Assembly: GCF_000150955.2 (NCBI RefSeq)
Contig: NC_011689.1
Coordinates: 1 to 64,000, forward strand
DNA: 64,000 nucleotides
Direction: 5' to 3'
Origin: Phaeodactylum tricornutum CCAP 1055/1
Lineage: Eukaryota; Bacillariophyta; Bacillariophyceae; Surirellales; Neidiaceae
Numbering within the stretch: position 1 is the stretch's first letter; each line of letters begins with the position of its first letter. Shown here piece by piece: positions 1 to 10,893 of this stretch. Under the pieces are notes generated by a model. That model searched no databases. It was not told the origin of the DNA and was given only the letters and a program-made list of their open reading frames with translations. The position numbers and the translations under genes were made by a program.

Positions 1-281
1 CCTAACCCTAACCCTAACCCTAACCCTAACCCTAACCCTAACCCTAACCCTAACCCTAACCCTAACCCTAACCCTAACCCTAACCCTAACCCTAACCCTA
101 ACCCTAACCCTAACCCTAACCCTAACCCTAACCCTAACCCTAACCCTAACCCTAACCCTAACCCTAACCCTAACCCTAACCCTAACCCTAACCCTAACCC
201 TAACCCTAACCCTAACCCTAACCCTAACCCTAACCCTAACCCTAACCCTAACCCTAACCCTAACCCTAACCCTAACCCTAA
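1..281. repeat. Telomeric repeat array (CCCTAA)n
   Basis: About 47 perfect head-to-tail copies of CCCTAA with no variant unit. The C-rich strand reads 5' to 3' from the first base, which is how the left end of a linear chromosome appears. The array stops abruptly at unique sequence, so the window is anchored at a chromosome tip. Confidence 0.99.
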
Positions 282-539
282 TGGGGGGCAACAATAGTTA
301 CTCATTAAGAGTACAAGGAATGGCTGTGTTGGCAGGCCCTTTTCAAAGATTGTCAGACTCTTCATAAAGAGATCAAATTCCAAAGGAAATAGACCAGGAT
401 TGTGAATCCGTACATTGCCTGTAGAATTGTACATAGTCAGTTTCCCTTAAATAGGGTTTGCCGGATACTTAGGATGTCATTCACACTTGTGACCTGAACA
501 GTAGTATATAGGATGGTAGTATTGGGACCATTGTATTTT
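282..539. other. Subtelomeric non-coding stretch
   Basis: Unique-looking sequence between the telomere and the copia remnant. No open frame, tandem repeat or RNA gene is visible. It may be further decayed element sequence, but nothing recognisable supports that. Confidence 0.5.
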
Positions 540-720
540 GTGCAGCAACACTACAGCGCCAGAGTCGGTGTTGAAGAAGAAAAGTAATGCGATAGCGTAT
601 CATTTTGTAAAAGAGAATGTTGCCATGAAAGTGATCAAGATTGCATATGAGCCATCAGAGTCAAATTTAGCGGATACACTTACAAAGGTTCAATAGGTCC
701 AGTGAGACAAAATATTATAC
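540..720 (+). mobile_element. Fossil Ty1/copia retrotransposon fragment (RNase H end)
   Basis: A conceptual reading of this stretch resembles the extreme C-terminal part of a Ty1/copia polyprotein, the end of the RNase H domain with the usual spacing of conserved hydrophobic and acidic residues just before the polyprotein stop. Only this short 3' piece is recognisable. It is clearly broken, with most of the element missing, and no pair of LTRs could be defined. Copia elements are abundant in diatoms and a fragment beside a telomere is expected. The level of decay suggests an old insertion. Confidence 0.6.
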
Positions 721-1412
721 GAAGTATTTTATGGTGATTCATGTTACAAGAAGGGTTTGCCAACTTTCCCGTTCTCTACAAGTTCAGTGTTGAGACAAAT
801 TGCATTTGCATTATATTTGTCATTGCATGCAGTGTCGAAAATGTATTTTTATTTGGTTCCCTATTTTTCCCATCGTGGTTTTGAGGGACACATTTCGCCA
901 AGTCTATGTTCATGGTCTCGATGTGAGGGGACTAGGAAAACCCTACGACAAGCATATGGGGTTCAATATCCCTATATCGTGGGGACAAGTTTATAAAGTT
1001 TGTTTTGTTTTACGTCTTTTTTTCAGCCTACGAAAGTATCTACGATCCTTTGGTCCCATAGACACGTTTTAGCCCGTTATCGTTGCAGTTTCCTAAAACG
1101 AGGTAAAACCGGCTAAATTTTCGCTATAATTCTAACCCTTGACCCTATTTTTGCATTTTAACATCAAAATCCGACTTCAAAATGAAAGTGTACAATGCAG
1201 ATTTATACTAGTAGTACTAGAAACAATGGTACCGTTTTGACGCTGCGAATGAGACAAATCCACGTGTGGCGTTAGTTTTATGTCTGACTTTGGTTTGGTG
1301 CGTCTCGTAGCGAATTTACATGAATTTTTTGAAATTGTATAACATAAAGTTCCGTCCTTTACGGTATCGCTTTCATGTCAACCGCCGAGAAAAAACACAC
1401 AAGGCTTTCACT
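721..1412. other. Intergenic, no gene seen
   Basis: AT-rich sequence downstream of the copia remnant and upstream of the GT92 gene. Small open frames here have no family likeness and overlap in different frames. The end of the stretch must hold the GT92 promoter, but no clear core element stands out. Confidence 0.5.
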
Positions 1413-3549
1413 ATGCTTCGTCGGAAGCTTGTAGGCCATCGTTTGGTTCACAGCAGCAGCAGAAATCTTGCGGAATTGCAGAGTAGACCAAAGCTAGGCG
1501 TAAGAACACACGGTTTCTGGGTAGGGAAACAGTGGCCGGCGCTTGCTCCTATTGCGACGGGGATAGCTGTATTGCTTTGCTCCTATTTGGCTTCGTGCAG
1601 CTTGTCTCGACGACATCAGACCAGTTTACAATCACAGTCAAATAGAATCTTCGATGCATACGCACAGACTGAGCCGAAGCAGACTTTCGAGGCGAAAGGC
1701 AATGTGGATCTCGTTTTAGCAGTCTACTTGGAATCGATACATAGTTTGCAACCAGACGTTCAGCCATTGCCTCGTCGACGGACTACTGCAAGTTCTCTCA
1801 CCAAAGTAGAATTTCCCATTGTCAGCGATTGCGATTCATCCACGAAACACTTTCCGATCGATGACTTCCCCCACGAGGACCCCTTTCTTCCTTGGATACA
1901 CGACTACTTTCTCAACAACGACCGATCGCAAATTTGTGGCACAAAATCGACGACGTTGCGAAACTGGTGAGGGTAAGGAAACCATTATGCGATTTCGAGA
2001 GCCACAAATAGCGCTGTTTCAACCTATATCTGTTCGAGAGATACTGCAAAAGAATAGGACGACCAAATACGTAATCGCTGATCCAGAGAACGCCACCTGG
2101 CCGGAAACGAGATTTCTTTGCATATTCCACGACCGCGCAGGACAGTCATCAACGACAGCGTCGAAGTTTCCGGTAAATTATGAGTATGTTTCTTGGAGAA
2201 AACGAAGGAAACCCATGTATGCTACAGAAGGGCGCGATGTCGACCAATTCGAATTTTCTCAGCTCCTCTTTTCATGTCCGGTTCCTTCACGCTTTATCGA
2301 ACAGAATAACTTCAACGTGATTAATCCACTGTTTTGGATCGACTTGGTACCAATACGAGCGCCTGCCCGACGCGGTCCCATGCTAATGACCAAAGATCAG
2401 GTAGGCCCGCAAGAATTTCAGCACCTGGATCGTTTCAGTATCTTGGAACACTACGGAAACGCGCACATTCTCCCTGCCATCGAAGATTCGGGTAGAATCG
2501 TTAACCTTCCTGTTTGTCCGACAACACCGAAGCCACAGCATCATCCTTCATACCAATTGGTGGCGTGCACTTGGACATCTGCTTCTTATAATCGACGGGG
2601 GGACACAACGACTGTGGAAGACTCTGCTGCCCGCCTGGAAGAATGGATTGTCTTTCATCGGACTGTCGGATTTGATCACATTTATATTTACGACAATACA
2701 CAGGTTCCACAGAACTCTTCGGAATCCGTTCTATTCAAGATAGCATCACAGTTTCCGAGCTTTGTCACATATCATTCATGGCCGGCAAAATCGTGCAGCA
2801 ACAATCGACCAAATCACAAAAATCCTGGCGAGCGTTCCTCCCAATATGCAGCCGAGGCTTCATGCCGTGAACGTTACGGTCCGACTGCATCCTGGATGGC
2901 ATTTATTGATACAGATGAGTATTTGGCACCGATGGGGAACAAAACTTGGTTACCTCTGCTGGATAAAATGGACGCAAAGGACATCAAAGTTCTAAAACTG
3001 AAGAGCAGTCGCGGCCGTCCCCGAGAAAGTTTGATGCAACTCTTGGATGATCCTAACGAATGCAATAGCCAATCACGGCTGAGCTCTTTTTCAAAGAACG
3101 AGTGCTTGATCCCGAGGAAGAATGAAACTTTTCTACGGGTATACAATTGTGACTTCATCCGGCCTCCACGCCCCGTTCGCTTTGCCCGCGCGATGAAGCA
3201 AATTTACAAGCCCAACTTTGTTCTTAGCCACTTTGTACATTACTCTACGATTACAGCAAGCATGTCACGATACTACAAGGATTTTAAGGCTAGAGACCTA
3301 TACACACGTGAGCTCAATGAAGGGGACTGGGGTGATATTTTTCTTGACGAGCGAACGGAGGGAACACTTATCCACGCAAAGTCGGTGCTTCCACACGAGA
3401 CAATGGCGCGAAAGGACTCATGTCAGATTGCGTCAAAGCGACCTTGTGTGATTGGTCATGTCTGTCCCAATACGACGCCTTTTGTAGACGCTATTCATCA
3501 AAAGAACGTATTCCGAGATGCTGATGGAAATTTTTGCAACTGCTGGTAA
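1413..3549 (+). pseudogene. GT92 (DUF23) glycosyltransferase, frame broken near 1905-1925
   Basis: A type II membrane glycosyltransferase of family GT92, expected in the Golgi. The chosen ATG at 1413 gives a basic N-terminus and one membrane segment about 45 residues in (ALAPIATGIAVLLCSYLAS), then a lumenal stem. The catalytic part shows the family hallmarks: the ACTWTSASYNRRG start of the domain, LEEWIVFHRTVGFDHIYIYDN, the metal-binding-like FIDTDEYLAP, a HFVHYSTIT segment and the NFCNCW C-terminus. The N-terminal part (to the sequence FLPWIHDYF) lies in a different frame from the rest (from about RKFVAQNRRRC), and family likeness crosses from one frame to the other at 1905-1925. No GT..AG intron fits there, so this is a one-base-type frameshift: a real lesion or a sequence error. 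An in-frame ATG upstream at 1320 is also possible. Confidence 0.75.
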
Positions 3550-3948
3550 GTGTTGTCGAGTCCAGATGCTTGCCGCTAGGGCAGTGTTTAACTTTTACCT
3601 TCTCGTCGTCGCTAGGATCAACGAGCATGTGGAGAAAACTTTGATTCCAAATCTTGAAAAGGCTCTCCGGGAGCACAAAAGAAATTCGTTCATGGCCGAC
3701 TAACACTAAGGCTTATTGCTGTAGTGGATGCAGCAACTCAAGGACACAACGTGATTCCGTTGGAGAATGTGCCGGCTAGTCTCACGTGCCGAAGCGCGAG
3801 ATATGTAAAGAGACTATTGACTTTCCTGTCGGTAAGAAGTTGCATTCATGCAAGCGGACCGAAAGATACGGACCTCGAATGTGAACGAAAGGTTTGTCAC
3901 TGTCGTTTCGAGCGTCTCTCTACTAGATAGAGAATTGGTAGGAAAAAG
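3550..3948. other. Intergenic, no gene seen
   Basis: Short stretch between the GT92 stop and the left end of the piggyBac-like element. It holds only small open frames without family likeness. Confidence 0.5.
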
Positions 3949-6717
3949 CTAGTGTCTATTCTACTTCTGTCCTATATTGAGGACCCATCCTCAAAAAAGT
4001 GCATTTTCCAAACATCTAGAACTATACATTGTAGTCAAATCTGAATAAATCAAATGCTACCATCGGGTTCCCCGTGCTCTGAAATGTCTTGGGAGAGCAT
4101 GGCATGCTCTATTTTTTAATATTTTAAGAGCATTTGTTGTCAATCTTAGGGTTACTCGAAAAATAGTTGCCTTTTTTCTCGACCGAAATGCGCCATTCCC
4201 GAGTCAATGTAGTGTCCATTGCATCCCTGTGAGTCAACCATTTATACACAATTTATACCAGACTCATTACAGATTATGTCAGAAGGGGATTCCCGCCGAA
4301 AGATTGGTGCTCAGGTCACAGCGAAGGCCTGTCATGTCGTCCATTTGAGTGAGTGTGCTCGGCAATATGGTGCTTTGAGGACCACCAAGGTGGTTGTAGG
4401 GACTGTTGTGGACGTCAGCAATACCAAAAAGCCGCCAAACAACCGTGTATCAACCTTCAATACTGCTGACTTTGATATTAGTGGAGGATCAGTCAAGCGG
4501 AGCACTCTGAACATCCGTAGTGTCAAACTTTTCAAACCGGAGCAGTCGACAGTACCAGCCAGTCCCGCAGCAAAATACCGGCAGTAGATAACATAGACAC
4601 AGATTTGGCCGTTCCAGAGCAAGAGGAAGGAGAAGCGGTCTTGCAGGAGACTTCTCCTGATGAAGAATTGGAATTTCCAGCACAACCGATGGTGAAAATT
4701 GGAATAGCTGCGGGGGAACAGGTAGCAGGACCTACTGCACAAGTAGCCACGCAGGTTTGGGATATTGAAGACGCTTCCTTTGTCATGGCTCATGAAACAA
4801 AGTGCTATGCTGACAAGCAAGCTACATTGATTGATATAAATGGCAGTATCCAAAGTAAGCAGTTTGGCATCAATACACCAATTGGCGACCTTCTTGGTCC
4901 AGACTCTGACATTGATGGAAGATATTCGCAGCTGCAATATTTTCTTCTCATGTTTCCACCCGACCAACTGACCGCCATGTGTCAGCTAACAAATGTGCAG
5001 CTTGCCCAACAGAACAAGCACCGCATGTCAACAGGAGAGCTGCTTCAATTCTTTGGCATTCTAATTCTTGCGACAAAATTTGAATTTAGCAGTCGATCGC
5101 AATTGTGGTCCACAACCACGCCGTCAAAATACATTCCTGCCCCTGTATTCGGAAAAACAGGAATGTCGCGGCAGCGCTTTGATGATCTTTGGCAAAATAT
5201 CCGATGGAGCAACCAGTGTCCTGAACAGCCGGAAGGTATGAGCTCCCATATGTTTTGGTGGCAACTTGTTGATGATTTTGTTGAAAGATACAACAATCAT
5301 TGTGCCAACACTTTCAAACCATCTCATCTTATTTGTGTGGATGAATCAATGTCGCAATGGTATGGACAAGGGGAGGAATGGATAAATCATGGACTCCCCA
5401 ATTACGTGGCTATTGACCAAAAGTCCGAAAATGGTTGTGAGATTCAAAATGCCGCATGCGGCTGTTTGGGTATCATGCTTTGATTGAAGGTTGTAAAGGG
5501 TAAGACAGCAACGGAAGATGACAGGGACCACAATGAAACGTTGCTGCATGGAACAAAGATCCTCAAAGAGCTTGTCCTTCCTTGGTGGTGGACGGACCGG
5601 ATTGTTTGCGCTGACTTGCATTTTCATCTGTCGGTACAGCTATGGAGTTGCAGCGACATGGTTTGAGATATATTGGAGTCGTAAAAACAGCAGCGAAACA
5701 ATATCCAATGAGATACCTTTCGACTTTAGAATTAAACCAGAGAGGCGAACGGAGAGGGCCTGTGATGCGAGATATTGATACAAACTATAGCACTCTGTTG
5801 GCTTTTGTGTGGATAGACAGGGGCCGCCAATATTTTGTGTTGAGTGCTTCCAGTCTGGATGCAGGCAAGCCCTACATACCCTATTATTGGAGACAGATTG
5901 ACCAATCTCCAGATGCAGATCCAGAGAGGCTGGAAATTATCATTCCACAGCCCAAAGCAGCGGAATTATACTATTCTGCATGTGGGATGATTGACAGGCA
6001 CAATTGAAGTTGTCAGGATACACTGATGCTTGAACAAAAGTTGGGTACAACAAATTGGTCAACAAGGGTTAACCTCTCAATATTTGGAATGATTGTTGTT
6101 GACACTTGGTTGGCCTACAGTCTGTGTACAGGAATAGGAAGAGCTAACGGGAGAGAAGAAAACCAGAAAGACTTCTGCACTGCCTTGACTGAGGAGCTAG
6201 TGGATAACCAATACGACAATGTTGGAAGTTGCAGAGTTTTTGTGGAAGCAAAGTTGGACAATGACAGTCCAGCCCTTTCGAGGACTACAGGAGAACCAAG
6301 AAGTGGCCTGTACGCACATCTATCACCCACAAAAAAAGGAAGAACAAAGATGATAGCTATAGCAGCAACAGACTACAAGGACAATGCTTGGCGTGTTCCA
6401 AGAAGACAACATATGTTTGCTCAGTGTGCAAAGATGAAGAAACACCTCACTCCAGAGAACCGTGACTTTGTTATACCACCAAGGGAAAGTTGTGCTATGC
6501 GAACCACATAGCTACCTTTCACGGCGCCTAACGAACAATACAGTACAAGTTTAATGTATGCATGTCCTATTTTAAATAGTAAAGGTGTGATTCTTGATCA
6601 CCATGGTCAAATTCCATGTTTGTGTAGAATTTTGTACTACCGCTACAGGATTACTTTATGTTTTTGCTTTTTTTCTTGTCCTGTATATAGGACAACGGCC
6701 GGTAGACTAGACACTAG
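3949..6717 (+). mobile_element. piggyBac-like DNA transposon with terminal inverted repeats
   Basis: Whole-looking but dead element of about 2.77 kb. The left end (3950-3984, TAGTGTCTATTCTAC then a GTCCT..AGGAC palindrome) is an imperfect inverted copy of the right end (6679-6716, a GTCCT..AGGAC palindrome then GTAGACTAGACACTA). Both ends therefore have the same outer repeat plus a subterminal hairpin. CTAG abuts each end, possibly as the target duplication; canonical piggyBac elements duplicate TTAA, and none is seen here. The transposase remnant lies inside in the same orientation. Confidence 0.75.
4276..6511 (+). pseudogene. piggyBac-type (DDE_Tnp_1_7) transposase, disrupted
   Basis: Remnant of a cut-and-paste transposase. 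An N-terminal accessory region (4276-4587, with VVVGTVVDVSNTK and TADFDISGG) precedes the DDE domain. The three catalytic Asp positions expected for the family are visible: VDESMSQW near 5340, the CAD of DRIVCAD near 5613, and MIDRHN near 5994. LPNYVAIDQKSENGCEIQ is also typical. The frame is interrupted at least four times: a frame change with a TAG at 4585, a TGA at 5481, a frame change at about 5615-5640, and a TGA at 6005. No active product is expected. The parts otherwise line up well, so the element died fairly recently. Confidence 0.85.
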
Positions 6718-7114
6718 CTAGATAGTTCGTGAAGTCCGCTATCGTGAGTCGTGGAGAATCTGGTTCCCACGCAAAATGTTGTGCGTCGATTGTGATTCGT
6801 CACAGGATTTCCATGGAGAAAATTCGCATCAACAGAAAACGAAATTGAAAGATTCGGTAAGTTTCGACCAATGAAAATGTTCGGGAACAACATATGGAAA
6901 CGACAAATACGTAAGTGATGGCGTGAAGGCCCTTCATGTTGATATGGGAGCCACTCGCTGTCGGACACCAATCGAGGAAAGATTTTTCACGAACTCATAC
7001 AAATCCGATTTCCTTGTGTCAACCAACAAACATCTGTCATTACAATCGTCTCTCTATCATTTTATTCCAACATCTTTATTCCATCTATTCTCGTGCCCCG
7101 TAGAAGCTTTTGCA
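6718..7114. other. Intergenic, no gene seen
   Basis: Between the transposon's right end and the next gene. The frame of the downstream gene is open upstream as far as 6923, but this part reads as low-quality protein and the signal peptide starts only at 7115. The stretch presumably holds the promoter of that gene. Confidence 0.5.
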
Positions 7115-7696
7115 ATGAAGTGCCGCATTTTAATTACCTGCTTACTCGTCGGAAGTCTTGTGGACGCTTTTACTGTTTCATTTCCTGGTTCTTTCCAGTC
7201 TACTACGGCAGTCTTTCTCAAGCCGAAGCAGGGCAAGCAGTTGGAGGCTGCTTTCAATGCGGCATACACACCCAATAAAGACCAGGTTGGGATTAATGAT
7301 GCCCCGGTCGTTCCAAGTGTCGCTGAAGGAAATGCTTTGCACGAGTTAAGGTCCTCCCCCACCTCTGCAGCACTCTCTTTTGTGCAGCGCGTCTTTTCTC
7401 TTCCTTCTTCCATGATAAAGCGACATCCACATCCCAAGATTGAGGGCCTTCCGACCTTGCCAAGAGAATCTGCGGATTCATTTCACGATGATGTGATCTT
7501 GTATCCTGTAGTTGGTTTCACCTTTGTAAGGGACGCGAAGGATCACTGCCGGGCTTTGCCAAAGCTCCCGAACCCCTCGTGTCGGATCTATGCGTCGCAA
7601 GAACCGCTTTACGGCTGGTTTAGTCCAGCATGCACTTTGAACCCTTTTGCGGATGACTATTGTGCTAAGCGAAAGCAAAATGAGCTTAAAAAGTAG
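7115..7696 (+). CDS. Small secreted or plastid-targeted protein, unknown family
   Basis: A 193-residue protein I do not recognise. Residues 1-18 form a clear signal peptide (MKCRILITCLLVGSLVDA) and the predicted cleavage leaves Phe19 first (DA|FTVSFPG), followed by a Ser/Thr-rich, basic stretch free of acidic residues. That is the layout of a bipartite plastid presequence in diatoms, although the A|F junction is only part of the ASAFAP-type motif, so simple secretion remains possible. The mature part has four Cys in its last third (DHC, NPSC, PAC, DYC), which may be disulphide-bonded. The ATG at 7115 was chosen because the signal peptide begins there; the frame is open further upstream. Confidence 0.55.
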   Translation: MKCRILITCLLVGSLVDAFTVSFPGSFQSTTAVFLKPKQGKQLEAAFNAAYTPNKDQVGINDAPVVPSVAEGNALHELRSSPTSAALSFVQRVFSLPSSMIKRHPHPKIEGLPTLPRESADSFHDDVILYPVVGFTFVRDAKDHCRALPKLPNPSCRIYASQEPLYGWFSPACTLNPFADDYCAKRKQNELKK

Positions 7697-8365
7697 GACT
7701 AGGGCAACCTGTCTGGGGGCAACGCTATTGAAAAACCTATGATATACCCTCGCCATTGCTGTCCAGCTGACTCTTCGTGATAAGATCTTTACCTACCAGC
7801 CTTCATCGCCCAAGATTTTATTCGATACACCACGAAATCATACATGCATATGGTATGCTTGCCCCAATCATTCATTCTTTGACATCATTAGCATGTAAAA
7901 CCTCAGTAAATTTGACGTAACACTTGCAGTTGAATATAGTCTTGACTGGATTACTCTTCTTGCCTAGATAGCTGGCAACTCTTTTGGTGGAAGAAGAGAA
8001 GGAATATGCAGATGCAGTACTCGATGCTCTGGTCAGCTGTACAAATATTTTTCGCTTGCACGGACAGATATCGGTGGGTCGAACATGGAGCCTAACGTTT
8101 AAGATGTCTTTGTGATGATGACAATCATGTGTATGATTTGCATTGATTGTAAGCGTGAAATGGACATAGCCAGTAGCGACACAAATTTCATGGTTTGTAG
8201 AACCATTAATTTGACTTCATTTACCACATACAAACGATGGAAGCCCAACGTGTTTCTTTGCCGTGAGTGATCTCAAAACGCAATTACAATTCCTTCACAG
8301 CGTCGTTGACTCAATAGAGTAGGTGAAGCATCACGGAGTCAAACGAAAAGAGTTACAAAATCGTA
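7697..8365. other. Intergenic between convergent 3' ends, nothing seen
   Basis: Separates the stop of the plus-strand gene at 7696 from the stop of the minus-strand gene at 8366. AT-rich, with no open frame of note and no repeat. Confidence 0.5.
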
Positions 8366-10177
8366 TTATCCCAAAAACTCCAAATCGGTGTCGAGAGTCA
8401 AATCAATCGTTCTGCTTTTGGACGGTGAAGTGGCATGAGCTAATGCCCGTTTGCGGCGCTTTCGGGGAGTGCTCGAGATTGTCGATGTAGACTTATTTGC
8501 CTTCTTCGAGCTGGAGGGAGTCAGCGGGTGTCGATGTTGCCGTACAGGCGATCCCGGAAGAGACGGTGCTTCGTTTTCGGGGGCGGTCACGCTGCTGTTA
8601 ACAATCATAGCGGAATCGATGTCCGGGGAAGCGAAGGAACTCTTCTTCCCAAGCTTGACTTTCTTCTGCAGTTCTGTCTGTCCATTGCTGCTCAAAGATT
8701 TTGGTCGGGTCTTGGTCGCTGGCTGCACGATACGGTGCCTCTTGGTCGTACCGGAGGTTGAAAGAGAAGACGCTTCCAACTGCTTATTCGCATCGGACTT
8801 CCGCCTATTTTGGCAAACAGGCTGACTCTCGGCCAACTTGCCAGTTTCTGTCGATCGCGCTGACCCATGGTCGCGCCTCACCGAATTTTCACTAGCAGGC
8901 TTGTAAGCGACCGCTCCATTCTCTTCGCTGATGTTGATGTCAATGGACTCGTCCAAGTCGTTGATTACTTCTTGCGATTGTGTGATAGCATTGGACAGCA
9001 ATCGGCGTGTCCGCTTGTTCGCCATCGGCTTTGCAATTGGTTGCTTCCGTTTTCCACTGCAGTCGATATTGCTGTTATCCTCGCTGCCACTGGGATCGGT
9101 GTCGCTATCTTTGTCACCACTTTCCACTGTGTTGTATTGTACCGGTTTGCGTGACGCGCGTCGAGGTCGTCTACTTGCGGGTAGCATGGCAGAAACCTCA
9201 AGATTCGGATGGCGAACAACGTCTCGATCAGAATCACTGCTGTCCGAGAGTGGTTCCCCACCAGTGCTCAATCGTTTTAGGTTGCCTTGTTTTTTCTCGG
9301 TAGTAGCCATAAATACGCTTTCGTCGTCCTCCCCTTTTTTACAAGTATCCTGCGGTTCCAGTTTTTGGTGAGATAAGCTTGCTGCGTTGGAAGTGGTGCC
9401 CTGGGGCTCTACTGTTGCGATCACGGCTACTGCTGCTTTCCTATCGTCACTAGTAGAGCTGAAGCGTTTGCCCGACACTGCGTCAATAGCGGAGGTTGGC
9501 GCAACCGAAGGTACTGCATCTCCCGTCCCGTGCAGACAAGCATCCCCAAAAACAATAACGTTAGAAAAAACGTGCTTGCATACTATCTTTCCTTTCTTTG
9601 GTTGCAACGTTAATACCAGGAACTTGGATGTGGTGGCAACGGAAGTACCTCGGAAGGACAAGGATCCTTGCGTGGGAGCACACGACGAGTCCGAAAACGC
9701 CGCTGTCGTCAAGATGGGATGGGTCGACGAGGCGTGTTGCAAACGCCCCAAAAGCCTCACTTCCGGCTTGTTGACGTCACTCGAATCCGCGGCGTCCGCC
9801 ACGACACTGTCTTCCACCTTCTCTGCGAGAGATTCTGGAAACAATGGTGCGTTCGTCTTTGCGGGTTTGCGCAGCGTCAACGTACCCGGTAGAATGGCGA
9901 GATATCTCGTTGGCTTGGAAGTATTGTTGCCGCTTCCACTGCTGCTATTCTGCGACGTTGCCCCTTTAGATACATGTATATCCTTTCCGGAGCAAGCGTG
10001 CAGAGCTGGATCAGGAGGCAAAGAAGGCTGCGCCAGGCCTTCGTCTGACGGGTCTTCCGACTGGACTGGACAATCGTCGGGCCAGGAAAACGTGACCTCC
10101 GCAGGTCGCAGCTTTCCTTTCTTGGTAGCCCGAGACGACGCGGGGAGGACTTTAGCACTCGCTGTCGACTTTGCCAT
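8366..10177 (-). CDS. Low-complexity nuclear-type protein with SUMO-interacting-type motif
   Basis: 603 residues from an ATG at 10177, no intron. The protein is mostly disordered, rich in Ser, Lys and Asp, with several basic clusters of nuclear-localisation type (KKGK, KRTRR, TPRKRRKRA). Two better-ordered stretches resemble each other: RYLAILPGTLTLRKP (about 91-105) and KFLVLTLQPKKGKIV continuing to SNVIVFGD (about 182-212), perhaps a split small beta domain. The C-terminus reads SRTIDLTLDTDLEFLG. The core IDLTLD with flanking acids matches the hydrophobic SUMO-interacting motif seen in chromatin proteins. I infer a nuclear, chromatin- or SUMO-linked role. The family is not recognised. Confidence 0.6.
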   Translation of the reverse strand: MAKSTASAKVLPASSRATKKGKLRPAEVTFSWPDDCPVQSEDPSDEGLAQPSLPPDPALHACSGKDIHVSKGATSQNSSSGSGNNTSKPTRYLAILPGTLTLRKPAKTNAPLFPESLAEKVEDSVVADAADSSDVNKPEVRLLGRLQHASSTHPILTTAAFSDSSCAPTQGSLSFRGTSVATTSKFLVLTLQPKKGKIVCKHVFSNVIVFGDACLHGTGDAVPSVAPTSAIDAVSGKRFSSTSDDRKAAVAVIATVEPQGTTSNAASLSHQKLEPQDTCKKGEDDESVFMATTEKKQGNLKRLSTGGEPLSDSSDSDRDVVRHPNLEVSAMLPASRRPRRASRKPVQYNTVESGDKDSDTDPSGSEDNSNIDCSGKRKQPIAKPMANKRTRRLLSNAITQSQEVINDLDESIDINISEENGAVAYKPASENSVRRDHGSARSTETGKLAESQPVCQNRRKSDANKQLEASSLSTSGTTKRHRIVQPATKTRPKSLSSNGQTELQKKVKLGKKSSFASPDIDSAMIVNSSVTAPENEAPSLPGSPVRQHRHPLTPSSSKKANKSTSTISSTPRKRRKRALAHATSPSKSRTIDLTLDTDLEFLG

Positions 10178-10893
10178 GACAGACCTTGACAGACTAACGA
10201 AGAGCTTCTAGCCAGGAACGGCTGGGTCAATCGAAGTGTGCGCCGACCGCCAATGTGTTTGTCGTGCGGTCACACACGACGCCGGTAGTCTCACGGCTCA
10301 CAGTCTATGGATTTCTCACAGTCCGTGTCAATTTTGATGTGGAGTCACAAATAGGCGTTTGGGCCCCACAATCTCATCGACGATAGCCAGTGATGACAGA
10401 CTAACGACCTTACCAGACCAATAGGAGTGAAAGCATTATTTTCCGTTTCTTACAGGCAGGATTATCTCTTGTTGCGGCAGGTTCACTGTCATAGTACATA
10501 CATCCTACAGTTGCCGTCACTCTTCCGTAGCGTCTATGGTACGCCAAAGCCGGGTTTGCTAATGATTTCTTCGCTCTACCGTTTGTGACTCCAACAGTGA
10601 AGGAGATCGAACCTTTCGCTCCAAAACAGTTCTTGATTTTGTGGCGCACACTAACAGTGGATATTCTGCCCACACTTGTAAAACTACACTAGGGAGCAAC
10701 TATCTGTAAGTACAGAAGCACTATCCGCGCGGAAAAGTCTAAAAAGAGGAAAAATTACTCCTTGTCCATTGGCACGCGCACAAGGACAAGGACAGTACAT
10801 ATAGTCTATTGAACCAATCCTGAAGAAGGCCATTTATGAGCGCTCTCTCGGGGATTCCCTTCTTGGTATGCTGTAGCTCACACACAGTCAGCA
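10178..10893. other. Intergenic, no gene seen
   Basis: Lies upstream of the minus-strand gene starting at 10177 and downstream of the PS-repeat gene. A weak 87-codon frame on the minus strand (10410-10673) has no family likeness. Nothing else stands out. Confidence 0.5.

Noticed and set aside
4332-4967. 211-codon open frame on the minus strand
   Set aside because: Antisense to the piggyBac-like transposase, with no family likeness; a shadow frame.
10410-10673. 87-codon minus-strand frame
   Set aside because: No ATG in good context, no family likeness, and composition like non-coding sequence.
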